DNA of 64,000 nucleotides from Diplonema papillatum (lineage: Eukaryota; Euglenozoa; Diplonemea; Diplonemida; Diplonemidae): NCBI GenBank assembly GCA_030068145.1, contig JAPJBO010000556.1, positions 87,988-151,987 of the forward strand, given 5' to 3'. Made by a program: the position numbers and the translations under genes. Shown piece after piece: positions 31,076 to 41,461 of the stretch. Under the pieces are notes generated by a model. It was not told the DNA's origin. It worked only from the letters and a program-made list of their open reading frames with translations, and searched no databases. Numbering within the stretch: the first letter of the stretch is position 1; every line of letters starts with the position of its first letter.

Positions 31076-31135
31076 GGCGGCTACCCCCCGCAGGCCTTCG
31101 ACTAAGCGCACCAGCAGCAAGGCGGGTACCCGCCG
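31076..31135 (+). pseudogene. Fragment of the GYPPQ gene
   Basis: GGCGGCTACCCCCCGCAGG and the following 40 bp match 31907-31966 of the downstream gene with a few changes (CTTCGACTAAGCGCACC introduces a stop). A second shred near 31308-31322 resembles 31992-32010. Confidence 0.6.
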
Positions 31136-31162
31136 GTATGACCAAGCCAGCCAGCGGGAACA

Positions 31163-31460
31163 CTCTAGTGGCACACCCGCATTGACACACTAGTAACACG
31201 ACACTGCGGTGACACACCCACTGACACACTAGTAACACAACACTCCAGCGACACACGCGCATTGAAACACTAGTAAACCTCTAAACCGCAATATTCGCTA
31301 CAACCCTGCGGAGAGTACCCGGCGGTTGTGTCACCTGTACTGACGCACTAGTAGCACAACACTACGGTGACACACCTGTGCTGACACACTAGTACCCACT
31401 GCGGCGACAACCCTGTACTCACACTGCAGTGACACACCTGTCCTGGCAGACTAGTAACAT
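31163..31460. repeat. ACTAGT-containing minisatellite
   Basis: Irregular units contain ACACTAGTAACAC and GGTGACACACC, seven or eight times, with a short interruption at 31280-31325. Confidence 0.7.
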
Positions 31461-31671
31461 GGCCACGGCACACCTCACGAAACCGTAAAAAAATTTGCTT
31501 TATAGCACAAGAAGCTCTAAGCTCCTTTTTCGCAGCCTGCAGGGAAGCAAAAAAAAATCTTGCCTAAAGGAATCAACTGCCTTCGGGTAGGCTAGTCTGA
31601 CACTAGTTGTCGTCGGGAAAAAAAAAAAAAAAAAAGGAAAAAGAAAAAGGAAGAAAAACAGCAACCACCGA

Positions 31672-32436
31672 ATGTCCGGGTACCCACCGCCACCGCAGGG
31701 CTTCGGCGGAGGCCAGGCCGGCTACCCGCCCCCGGGCGGGGGCTACCCCCCTCAGGGAGGGGGATTCCCGCCCCAGGGAGGAGGCTACCCACCCCAGGGA
31801 GGAGGGTTCTCGCCTGCAGGCGGGGGCTACCCCCCTCAGGGAGGAGGGTTTCCGCCTCAGGGAGGCGGCTACCCCCCGCAGGGAGGAGGATTCCCGCCCC
31901 AGGGAGGCGGCTACCCCCCGCAGGGCTTCGACCAAGCGCACCAGCAGCAAGGCGGGTACCCGCCCCAAGGCTACGGCCAGGATCACCAGGGCGGAGGGTA
32001 CCCGGCGGCACCCCAAGGGTACGGCGGAAGCGCGCCGCCCGCATACGGCGGCGGAGGGCACGACCAAGGCTTCCAGAGCAGCGGCTACCCGGGGGCTGCA
32101 GCGCCGCCTTCTTCGTCCTTCGGCGGCGGCGACCGCTACGTGCTCGAAGCGCCGGACGGGACGCAAGTCGAGCTGTCGGAGCAGGAAGCCCTGGCTGCCG
32201 GCGGCGCCGGGGCCGAGTACCAGAAGGAAATCCCGACGGAGCAGGCCCGCGGGATGCCCGAAGGATCGCAGGACAGGGGCATCGGCAAGCTGCTCCTCGG
32301 CGCCGCAGCGGCGGGCCTCACCCTGTACCTGATGCGCGGCGTCATCAAGAAGGTCTCCGGCAAGGTGACCGGCAAGGGCGGCAAGAAGGACAAGAAGGGC
32401 AAGAAGGACAAGAAGGGTAAGAAGAAGAAGAAGAAG

Positions 32437-32481
<45 letters not shown>

Positions 32482-32484
32482 TGA
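31672..32484 (+). CDS. GYPPQ-repeat protein with membrane anchor and basic tail
   Basis: The 270-residue frame starts at ATG after an A-rich leader. Residues 1-130 are Gly/Pro/Gln repeats of the GGGYPPQ and GGGFPPQ type, a flexible and probably disordered region like those in some membrane-associated or phase-separating proteins. A unique segment (about 150-200: DRYVLEAPDGTQVELSEQEA) follows. One hydrophobic helix covers 204-224 (IGKLLLGAAAAGLTLYLM). The end is highly basic (GKVTGKGGKKDKKGKKDKK) with 15 serines from an AGC/AGT run. The layout suggests a tail-anchored membrane protein with the repeat domain in the cytosol, which is inference. Codon bias toward G/C in third positions, and a fragment of the same gene upstream, support a real gene. 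The long frame on the opposite strand is a by-product of composition. Confidence 0.7.
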
Positions 32485-32995
32485 AAACAGCCGGCGAGAA
32501 GGCCAAAAAAAGACAAGAGCAACAGCAGCAGCAGCAGGAGCAGCTGAAAAACTGCCATAAAAACGAACTTTCACTCTAAAAACGGCGAGAAGGGCAAAAA
32601 GGACAAGATTGCAAGAAGGGGAAGAAGTGCAGCAGCAGCAACTGATACCAGCTGAAAACAGCCAAAATCTTGGCGAGAAGGGCGAAAAGGACAAGAAGGG
32701 CAAGAGAAGAAAATGAGCAGTAGCAGCAGCGGCAGCAGCTAAAGAAAAGCTTGAAAACAGCCAAAAGCAGCTGAAAACAAAACGGCGAGGAACCTTATTG
32801 ACAGCTAAACGAAGGCAGTGCACGAGATTTGTCTGATCTCGCACCTACTTTCCGATGACAACAGCAGACGCTCTATTCTCTCGCAGCTAGCTTGAAGCGC
32901 ACCACGACCGAAGGCTTCTCCTGAACAGCGGGTACCCAGCAGCAGCAAGCAGCAGCACCAGCAGCAGCAGCTAAAAACAGCTAAAACAAACGGGG
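32485..32995 (+). repeat. Decayed tandem copies of the GYPPQ gene's 3' end
   Basis: The block GGCGAGAAGG-CAAAAAGGACAAGA, followed by AGCAGCAGC runs and GCTGAAAACAGCC, recurs at about 32485, 32580, 32670 and 32935. These are degraded repeats of the Lys-rich and Ser-run coding end beyond the stop. Confidence 0.6.
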
Positions 32996-34558
32996 AGGTA
33001 GTGAAGCGACGGTATGCGTGTGCTGTGCCTTTTTGTAGCGTCCCTACACTACGTGTACCACGTAGCATTGCTGGCCGCAAAATGGCCGCCAGGCTGACCG
33101 TTGTTTGGCAGACAGAGAACAGACGCCGGGATTCCTGCGCTTCAGAGCCGTGCAGGAAGAGGGCGAATGCTGTTTTAACTGTTTCAGGGGCGAAAGATAG
33201 GGGAATTGTCACGAACTCTCCTTGTCCCTTGCTTGGTCGGTCAGATTTCACCAAATGCTGAGGCACAACGCGCATGACATCAAAGGGAAAGTGTGGAGCC
33301 AATTCAACCTAACAACTAACGAACTTGCGAACGGGGTGAAAGGAATGGTTTGGGCGAATCAACGCCCACCAAGACAATCACCTTCCATCCCATTGTTTTT
33401 TCTTGAGTGGGATGAGCACGCAGTCTTTTTCCCTCCGAGGTTTTATTGTCGCAAACGAATCCCCGTGTGCAGCGGGCGGTGCCCACGGCACACGGCACCA
33501 AGCATCCATGCGGAGCATCAAGCTCGTACAACAGCCAGCGCACACGTATCAGGCTGCCACACAAACCCACATCATCGCACACACACGTATCAGCCTAGTG
33601 TTCCTTCCGCGTGGAGGCACAAGGAAGAGGGCCTCCGCAGGAGCGCCTACCCCCGCGAGTAATAAGGTGCCTCTTCCAAGGCAGGTTTTATCTAGTAAGG
33701 TGGCCGGTGCTTCTTCACGGGCCCCGACGCACGCCGCGTCTTCCTCCAAACCCTCACTGTCGTTTCTCTCCACTCTCTCTCTCTCTCTCTCTCTCCCCGC
33801 ATGTGGAAGAAGCTAGGTTCGTCACGGCAGCCATCCCAGTGAAGGGAAATAAAACTTTATCACTACCTGCGGCCTGCTGATGATATGTTATCAAGCAAGT
33901 TGAACAATCCGCTGTGCCAATTTGCTCAGCCTGCTGAAACCTGGCCAAAAAGCTCGTCGCTGCAAACCGTGGCGTTTTCACTTGAGTTCTGGCTGGCCAG
34001 CTTTGCCCTGGTACTGCAAGAGTTCCAGTACATTGCTCAGTGATCTACTTCGTCTGTAATACCAGGGTCGGGGCAGGGAAACTTCGGAGGGAACCAGCTA
34101 CTGGATGGTTCGATAGGTCTTTCGCCCCTATACCCAGCTTTGGCGAGCGATTTGCACGTCAACACCGCAACGGACCTCCACCAGGGTTTCCCCCGGCTTC
34201 GTCCTGTCCAGGCATAGTTCACCGTTTTTCGGGTCCCAACCCACCTGGTCCAGACGAAAATATCGGGGAGTATCGGGGAGTTTCGGGGAATTTCGGGGAG
34301 TTTCGGGGAGTTTCGGGGTATTTCCTTTGTGGCGACCACTTTCCCTGCAGCCGGCCTTGGCGAAGGCGGGGAGGGGGTACCTTGCGCAGAGCGGTCCCGT
34401 GTTTGGCTATGCCCCGAAGACGAAGATAGAGGCAGAAAAGGAAGGACAGACTGGGAGGTGCAGGTTGACTCGGTTTGAGACAAAGGTAGCGACAGGATCC
34501 GCTGCGGCAAGGAGAGCAGGAACCCTTCCACCAGAGGTCGTGCGGGTACAGAGACGAT
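32996..34558. other. No convincing gene
   Basis: A segment at 33203-33275 repeats 5770-5850. Positions 33620-33870 (minus strand) are homologous to 52100-52310 in the second ankyrin gene. A 10-bp minisatellite (TCGGGGAGTT type) lies at 34262-34322. Confidence 0.5.
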
Positions 34559-35150
34559 GCTCGTGCTCGAGTCGCAGCTGGGGACGAACAGGCACGCCTT
34601 CAATGATGAGGTCTGGGGGATGGACGTATTTTCCACGTATGGGGAGGAAAGGTCCGGAGGTGCTGGTGGGACACCTTCGAAGACGGCACCTCCGGCAAGA
34701 AGGGGCAGAAGAGGGTAAATTTAGTGGGCGGCGGAGACCCAGCGCATGGAGGTAGGCGTGCCCAGGCCACCACCAAGGACGAGAGAGTGTGCACGAGACA
34801 TCACAAAGTGAAATGCGAAGAGTGCAAGCATCGGCAAGCGTCGGTAGCGCGCTGCTGCCGAGGCACACCACGCGGCAGGGGACGGCCTCGCCGTGAAGTA
34901 TTGCGAGAAGCACAGGATGACGCAGTGCGGGACGTACGAGGCGATCGCGGGATGCTGCAGGAACTCACACCACGGATGCCTGCAGCACGACATGCCGATG
35001 TGCGGAGTCGGCGGCGAAGAGACGGAAGCGCGGGTCTTCGCCCCCGGGGACCGAAATCGACGCAAGCTGCGACCATCGGCCCAAAGCGCCACAAGGGAAG
35101 CGGCGGATGCCGGCGCCAACACCGCCCGCAGAAGGCGACGACACTAGGAC
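34559..35150 (+). pseudogene. Cys/His-rich gene, frame broken
   Basis: Three adjoining stretches in different frames look coding. The first is 34559-34715 (MLVLESQLGTNRHAFNDEVW and onward), ending beside a possible donor GGGTAAAT. The second is 34736-34870, with CTRHHKVKCEECKHRQ and ARCC. The third is about 34875-35040, with YCEKHRMTQC, IAGCC and GCLQHDMPMC. The motif C-x2-H-x4-C occurs three times (CTRH, CEKH, CLQH), suggesting a repeated zinc-binding module. The frame change between ARCC and the next module may be an indel or a missed short intron. Some algal and stramenopile Cys-rich families use C-x2-H modules, but I cannot assign this one. Confidence 0.35.
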
Positions 35151-35926
35151 GGCCGCTGGCAACGAAGCGGCGGCGTAAGGACTCGCCATCATCGAAGACA
35201 GAGACGTGCACTCCGCGGCGGGCAAAGGTGCAAAATAAGGTACCAGTGACGAAGAGAGGTAGCACGAAGAGGTAGTCATGAAAGAGAGCAGATGCAGATT
35301 ATCGCCACAGGTTCTTTGCATGCTAACCCTAGCCACCAGGACCAGGGGCCGTTACGGTCGAAGACGGCAATTCGGGCGAGGAGTAAGGTTGATAACAGGG
35401 GCCGAGCTTGACCTGGCGAGGTTTTGGCCAAACTCGGTCAAAGTGGTAGTCTAAAATTAGCAAGCAACGTTACCAGCAACGCTTCCCACAGCAGCTGGCA
35501 GTAGCCTGCGAACCCCAGCTGCACACGCTGCTCTGTTTACGGTGTGCATCAACCCGTCTCAGACCGCAAGACGCCCTGCCACAGTGCTTCATGCGGAAGT
35601 GTGGCTTCGGAGCGCCGGTTCTGCCTGCCGGTGTTGAACTAGGCTGGCCAGATCCGAAAAAGAGGTTGAAAAAAATCTCGGTCAGGGGTCTTTTAAAGAG
35701 GGGCCGAGCTTTCTTTGTCAAGCAAGCGAATTTTAGAGTTACATGCAAGTTTGTTTTTACTGGTTCCGATACTGGGTCACAAAGAGGAAGCAAAAGACGG
35801 ACACCAAATGTGACATAAATCTGCTAAAACACCAGATTGAGAACCAAATCTGCAGCATCAACTTGTGTTGCCTTGCTGGCTTGTTGCTGTCGATCTCCAG
35901 TGCTGCACAGCATTGCGACAAGCCAA
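35151..35926. other. No gene seen
   Basis: No supported coding region or recognised repeat. Confidence 0.35.
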
Positions 35927-36453
35927 TTATTCCTCCAGCGACGCGTAGTGCAGCCTCCTTGGGTTTGCACAGAATTTTGCAATGTATTTTGCCAGTGTCT
36001 CTTCGTCAATGCCTCGTGCCCCCATTTTACACTCCACGCCAACGAAAAGAACAGTTGCCAGATTGTCAGCAGCCAGCTTGCGCAACCTTGTCGACACCAA
36101 CCGAAGTTTGGAAAACAAGCGCTCCACTGATGCGGATCCCAGAGGAAGGATGGAGGCAAGCTGGAGAAGTTTGCAGGTTGCCGGGTACTTCACGGACAGG
36201 TTCCCTGTTGTGAAGCGCTGAATCACAGTGTTGAGATCGGAGAGACCCAACTGACGAATCTCGGCACAAACGCTTGCACACTCAGATATGATGGCAGTTT
36301 TGTGTGCTTGGATCCACTTTGGCGGATGCACTGCCGGCGCTTCAAAATCTGGACAGGTATATTTGTCTGTGATGCCTGGTCCGACTGACATGTAATGGTC
36401 AGCAATCGAGGAAAGGGAATCCTGGACACCTGTCCCTGTCAGGCTCCATCAAG
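35927..36453 (-). pseudogene. hAT transposase C-terminal relic
   Basis: The minus-strand frame keeps the hAT dimerisation region: KYPATCKLLQLASILPLGSA, then SVERLFSKLRLVSTRLRKLA, then DNLATVLFVG. In the family this C-terminal block follows the RNase-H-like catalytic core. The frame is open only from about 36453 (WSLTGTGVQDSLSSIADHY), where it meets a stop. The BED finger and catalytic acidic residues are absent. It is an inactive 3' fragment of a hAT transposon, or of a domesticated relative. Confidence 0.7.
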
Positions 36454-37368
36454 TCCGGTTGAGCAGTTGTTGTGTGGAAGGCCATGAAGGATTCAAATAA
36501 ATTTGTGAATTTGCAAAAGGAGCCAAAGTTGTCAGCCAGACCCAACAGGGCTTAGAGGGTCGCCCTCCAGCTCCCAGGCCGAGGTTGCCGGACCCAGTTT
36601 CCCCCCCCCCAAAAAAACCTCCCCAAAAATTCAAAATCATAGTTTTTTTTTTTGCCTGACCGAGTTTTTTCTGGTTTAAAGTGCAAGCTCGGTCAGCTGA
36701 CCGAGTTTCCATGCATAAGCTCGGCCACTGGTTGATAACCAAAATGAGACGCACGATGGCCATCCTGAAAGCAGGGTTGCAGGATGATGCTTGGCCGAGG
36801 ATAAGGTTGCTATGGCGACTGGGACAGAGAGATAACGCAGGATAGAGAGTCCTCCTTATGGGGTGGTCACGCCTTCGCAGTCCCAGGGCCTCCACCCACC
36901 TGCATACGGTCGTCGACTGACCATTCCCGAGACGAGTTGGAATGCGGGTACCATCTTTCCGGAGATTTCCGGTTCCTCCCGTACTCTTCAACTCCCCTGC
37001 GACTCCCTTCATAAGTGCAAACAACACCCCACATAAGTGAACGTGGGCTCCGAAGTGGACACTCCTTTCAACAGCGAATTCAGAATTCCGGGATGGTTCC
37101 AATCATCGAAGGAGCGGTGCTCGTCGTTCGGGACCAGATAGAGGACGACGGGTCCATCCGACGCGCGAACCGACGCAAACGCGAAGAACGAGCGAAGGGT
37201 CATCCAACGATGGCTCCGGACGGGAGGCCACAACGACACCCACTCGTAGGCCGCCCCCGCGGCGGCGCAACAGACGCGTTCCATCTGCTGTGACGTAGAC
37301 ACGGAGTGTGCATCGTGCGTTGCTCAGGGTAGTCGAAGACCTGACAATCACACTAATGCAACAAATTC
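36454..37368. other. No gene; palindrome at 36688-36705
   Basis: CTCGGTCAGCTGACCGAG is a perfect 18-bp palindrome, with further GACCGAGTTT and AAGCTCGG copies on either side (36659-36720). Confidence 0.45.
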
Positions 37369-37855
37369 TCCCTGGCCCTGGCCCACGCCTGATGCCGCAA
37401 CCCCTTAACCCGGGCGGCGGCGCTTTGGCATGAGCCAGGAACCTCAAGGGGAGCAGCGCGAGAGGCATCATCCACGCTTCAAAGGCCCACACACTAATGC
37501 AACAAATTTACCGACTGGGTCTGCCCGGTTTACACGTGACTGCTGCAGCGTGGTCAGAAGTGGGAAGGTCATCGGGAGATGGCGGGCGAATACTTCTTGT
37601 CCAAACCAAAACCCAAGAGGGAGTTGGAGAGCAAACTCGTGGTACCGAAGGTTGCAACCGCAAACAGAAGAGAGTCAGATGATGGTTGAAACCTGCGCAC
37701 ATGCACAAGACGCGTCCTGTTCAGACTCTTCCCTGTGTCCTCGGCCTTTGAAGCGTGCCTCTCGCGCTGCTCCCCTTGAGGTTCCTGGCTCATGCCAAAG
37801 CGCCGCCGCCCGGGTTAAGGGGTTGCGGCATCAGGCGTGGGCCAGGGCCAGGGAG
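37369..37855. mobile_element. Long inverted repeat, foldback-type element
   Basis: The left arm (37369-37487, from CCCTGGCCCTGGCCCACGCC to CGCTTCAAAGGCC) is complementary to the right arm (37742-37855). The only clear difference is about 6 bp missing from the right arm. The loop is about 254 bp. No coding capacity. Confidence 0.75.
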
Positions 37856-38834
37856 GCTGTTCGGAGGGGTCACCACCCACCGTTCGCGGGCTTCGTTACT
37901 TCACTACCCCCGGTTCTCCCCGGCCTTCGTCATCCCGGGGGAGGGTTCCACGGCCCCCCCCGCATGGGGAATGGACTGATGCTGTGCCGCGGGTTCTTCC
38001 GTGCGTTCTCGCGACGTCGCCGCTGTCGATGTCGCTGCCGTTTTTGCTGCAGCTGCAGCCGCTGTCGGGCGGTTGGTTGACCTGCACCCCGCAAACCCGC
38101 AAGGCCCTAGTTTCCTCACACATGCAATGTGTGAGGAAACTAGGACCTTCTGATCATGATCATTTGCCAACTTTGCCACCTGCAACCACGTCCAGGATTT
38201 GGGCTCAGGGTAGTGCGGTCAACGAAAAATCTAGTTTATCTTTCTACTTTCTCCTACTCTCGCGGTGTACGGTTTCCGGCTGAAATCAGCCGCTTTTTTT
38301 CTTAGCGCGAACACTGAGCGTTCGTCTTCCGGGGGTTTCTCAGCAGGCAGCCATTGGAGCTTACCTGCAGCCTGGATACAGCCGAGTCGCGAGACCCCTC
38401 CCCAGTCGCAAGTAGCACGGGTGGTCCTGGCTGTGACGAGCTACGAACAGCCGCCTGACAAAATACACACACCGCATGTCCTGTCTGCAGACACTCAGGT
38501 TCCGCGCTGATGATGGTCCGCCTTATGTAAAGGACTGAAACACGGCACAGACGGGACCAGTGCGGTGTTGAGCAGCACGTTCTTGCAATCCCCAGTCGCT
38601 GGGTCAGCTTCGTCAGAATGGCGCTAGGGAAGAGCTCCAGGCATGACCCATCTGGGTTGAACGGACCAAGGTTCTTGCAAACTGCCGTCGATATCTACTC
38701 GGTTATCCTTCGACTGGCTGAGGCATTTGTGCTGTGTCTGCTGTGGCTGGATTGCCGACACAATAACTACTAGTCATGCTACTTGTGCAGTCTATCGACA
38801 CAGATTGTTGCTGCATAACACGTTCAAACTACTA
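37856..38834. other. No gene; dispersed repeat at 38415-38595
   Basis: The repeat matches 21255-21430. No coding region is supported. Confidence 0.45.
38101..38149. repeat. 23-bp near-perfect hairpin
   Basis: AAGG-CCTAGTTTCCTCACACAT is followed by the 3-nt loop GCA and its complement. There is one mismatch in 23 pairs. Confidence 0.8.
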
Positions 38835-39569
38835 CTAGTCATAAATGACTGGCTTTTTGTTTTAGTGGGCGGCCCTGAGATTACCCCCTCAGGTAACACC
38901 ACCTTATCTTTAGCCTCTTAGCGCGAGCACTGACAGCACGCACAAACAGAACGAAGCGCCTGTCCTGTTTTAGTACGAACAATCTTGCCGGTCGCCCTTC
39001 AATGTATCGTGCAGGCGAAAAAGACGTAGGCAGCATGTTTTGGGGGTTGATCAGAATTCGCAACCCTGAAGATGAAACAAAGGTAAATACATGTGGGAAG
39101 AACGATCAAGCGGCGCGCACAAACAAAACGAAGCCGCCTGTCTTTTCCTGGTCATTGCTAACGTTGCCCTGCGATGTATTGTGCAGGCGAAAAAGACGTA
39201 GGTGGATCAGAATTCGTAACCTGAAGATGACACAGGGTAAGTACAAGTGGGAAAACGATCAACCGGAGCGAACAGACAAACTCCGCGTGGCTGAAAGAAC
39301 CGAAACCCGCTGCAGTTGGGACCAGCGCGGTGTTGAGCACGTAAAGGGACGCGTCGAATAGTAACACCCGTGTTTTGATTCGACCTTTTCTCGAATACGC
39401 AAAATTAATCCAGGGAGGCATGATGTATCGAACAGTAGCAAGTCCAAAAAATACTAAAACAATTTGACAGCCGAGGCGCGTGTTCAATGCCTGTTATTAT
39501 TCGGCCTCCTCACCCCCTTTTAACCATTCCAAGCACGTTCTTGCAATTCCCCGCTCTCCAACGTTTCTA

Positions 39570-39685
39570 TTTGTGCGCACCAGCGGGACTCACCTGCTTT
39601 GGTGCGTTTTCATGTGGTACGCAGCCTACCACCAATTTAAGTACTTAACCGCCTTAAGGACCGTTAACAGTACATTGTTAACGGG
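39570..39685 (-). repeat. GGCAGCGTAC stem-loop repeat
   Basis: TTTGTGCGCACCAGCGGGAC, a CTCACCTGCTTTGGTG hairpin, GTACGCAGCC and TTAACAGTACATTGTTAAC, read on the plus strand. Confidence 0.55.
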
Positions 39686-39748
39686 AGAAAAAATGAAATG
39701 CAAACCAATCCGCTATTATTTGGCTCTTCCCGTTTACCGCTTTTCTTT

Positions 39749-40030
39749 TTGTGTAAAAGCACCTGCTTTGCAGGAAATACTTGACGAGACTGCCAGTTGC
39801 AAAATCTCAGAGGCATAGTGTGGTACTCATCGGCACGCCGGTGATTCCCCACTACCGCAACAATATTCCAATCTGAGAGGAGGTGAATGTGCTGTAGCTC
39901 ACACGAAACACAGGTAAAACTGGGTTTAGTGACGGGCGTAAGCGTTCAGCACAAAAGACCCGTAGTTGTATCGTTTTCCCCCCTTCTAGCTTCCTTTGAA
40001 ATGAGCACAAGGCAGTCCCTCGAGTATTTA
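39749..40030 (+). mobile_element. SDR unit with an internal extra block
   Basis: It is an A-B unit with about 65 bp of added sequence in the A half (AGAGGCATAGTGTGGTACTC and a CATCGGCACGCCGGTG hairpin). The 48129-48393 copy has the same block. Confidence 0.6.
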
Positions 40031-41461
40031 ATGCGACGCAACTGAACAAGGACGACTGCCAACCTGGACCGTAACAGTAGCGTTTGCCGAGTGGGCCTCT
40101 TTGGGCTGGTGAACCGGAGGAATTGCAGGAACACCGAAAGGTTGGACGGGGGGTTGCTACCTCATTGCAGATCAATCTATGGTGTCACTCCGTTTAAGAT
40201 CAATCTTCGGTGTCGCTGTTTCTACTCATTGAAAATTGATCTGTGGGGTCGCGTCTTTCGCCATTGAAGATCGACAGGTGTTACCGTGTCTGCTCGCGAT
40301 ACGTCGCGATACGTCACGAAGCGCACCATTCCATATGTTTTGGAATTCTTTGGCGCCCCTGCGCACATCCTAAGCACCAAAGGAACAAAGAAGTCGCGTG
40401 CGGCGTCCATAGCTTGCTCCCTCCGCAAGAGGGCTCCCCCTGCAGGGCTGTGGTGGCTGCGTACGCGTACGCGTACGCGTACGTACGCGCGTACGCGTAC
40501 GGCACCCAACGCCGTACCATGCGGTGGGGTTCAGCACGTCTACTACTGCTGACGTTACTACCCTGTGTTTCCCGAGCAAGAACTGAGAAACCCCCCACGA
40601 GGAAGTTCACTACGATTCCTCACTCCTCGTCATCAATGAGACTAGCCCGACAAGGCGGTTTCCAGCCAGCTTCTGCAGTACTGACTTCTCGCTCCCTAAA
40701 TGTTACCACACGGCGACAGCGTCCCCTCCGTGCAGAACTTGCACCTGACTTCCTTCATACCCTTCCCCAGGTTTTCCACGAGTGACCCCGCTCGTTCTTG
40801 GGCCTCTTTGCTGTTTTTGGAGCTAGCTTTGCGACCGGCTTTGGAGCTGGCTTCGCGAGCATGTTTCTTCCTGTTGGGTATACGTTTACTCCTGTACCCA
40901 CTTGGTTGAGTACTGCCGGTGACTACGTTTACGTGCGTACGCTGACAGCATTGCTGCAGGGAGGCATCGTGTATGCAGCATTTCCCCTTAGAAGAGGGCT
41001 GGCTTCCCCACACGGGAAATTACGTTGCGTTCGGCGACCGCAGCTAGCTCCCTCCGCAGGCTGCCCTGCAGGGAGGCATCGTGTCCGGAGCGTCTTCCCC
41101 TCAGCAGCTTCCCCGCGGACCATTTTGGTCGTATAAGACGCTAGTCTTAGAAGATTAATATTAACCGACTAAGGGACGCCGGATTATTACCCGGGCGGGC
41201 CAACTGCCCGCCCAAAGGGGGGGGGGGGGGGACCCACCCACCCCCAAATCTCCCGAGCCCGTGGGAATTTTTTTTTTTTCAGTTTCCAATTTCACCACCT
41301 GCCTTCTTGGCTTCCGACACCGCCATACACAGCTGAAATGTACGGGTTTGGTTTGTTCTGGAAAGTCGAAATAAGGGGGGGTTCGGGGGGCTTTGCCCCC
41401 CGGCCGAACGGTACGGCTCTATCAGGTCCAAGTTGCACTGGCCCTCCCCAAAAACATCAAC
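40031..41461. other. No gene; simple repeats
   Basis: AGATCAATCT-type units lie at 40165-40265. An alternating CGTACG tract (40459-40502) could adopt Z-form. A run of about 15 G lies at 41217-41231. A small hairpin, GTATAAGACGCTAGTCTTAG, lies at 41131-41150. Confidence 0.5.

Larger units (their letters stand above)
38835..40030 (+). repeat. Segmental duplication, copy A (with 46935-48393)
   Basis: The order is the same in both copies: CTAGTCATAAATGACTGGC, two tandem units with CGAAGC-GCCTGTC, ACCGAAACCCGCTGCAGTTG, a stem-loop repeat (39570-39685), then an SDR. Copy B has about 330 bp (47290-47625) not present here. Confidence 0.7.

Noticed and set aside
31592-32844. Long minus-strand frames opposite the GYPPQ gene
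   Set aside because: Low-complexity mirror of the Gly/Pro and Lys/Ser codons. The plus frame has an ATG, a membrane helix and sensible composition.
36449-37102. Minus-strand frame of 217 codons
   Set aside because: No recognisable motif and it crosses homopolymer runs. No codon bias distinguishes it from neighbouring sequence.
40243-40785. Plus-strand frame of 180 codons
   Set aside because: It spans simple CGTACG repeats and has no domain or conserved pattern. Overlapping frames on both strands are equally long.
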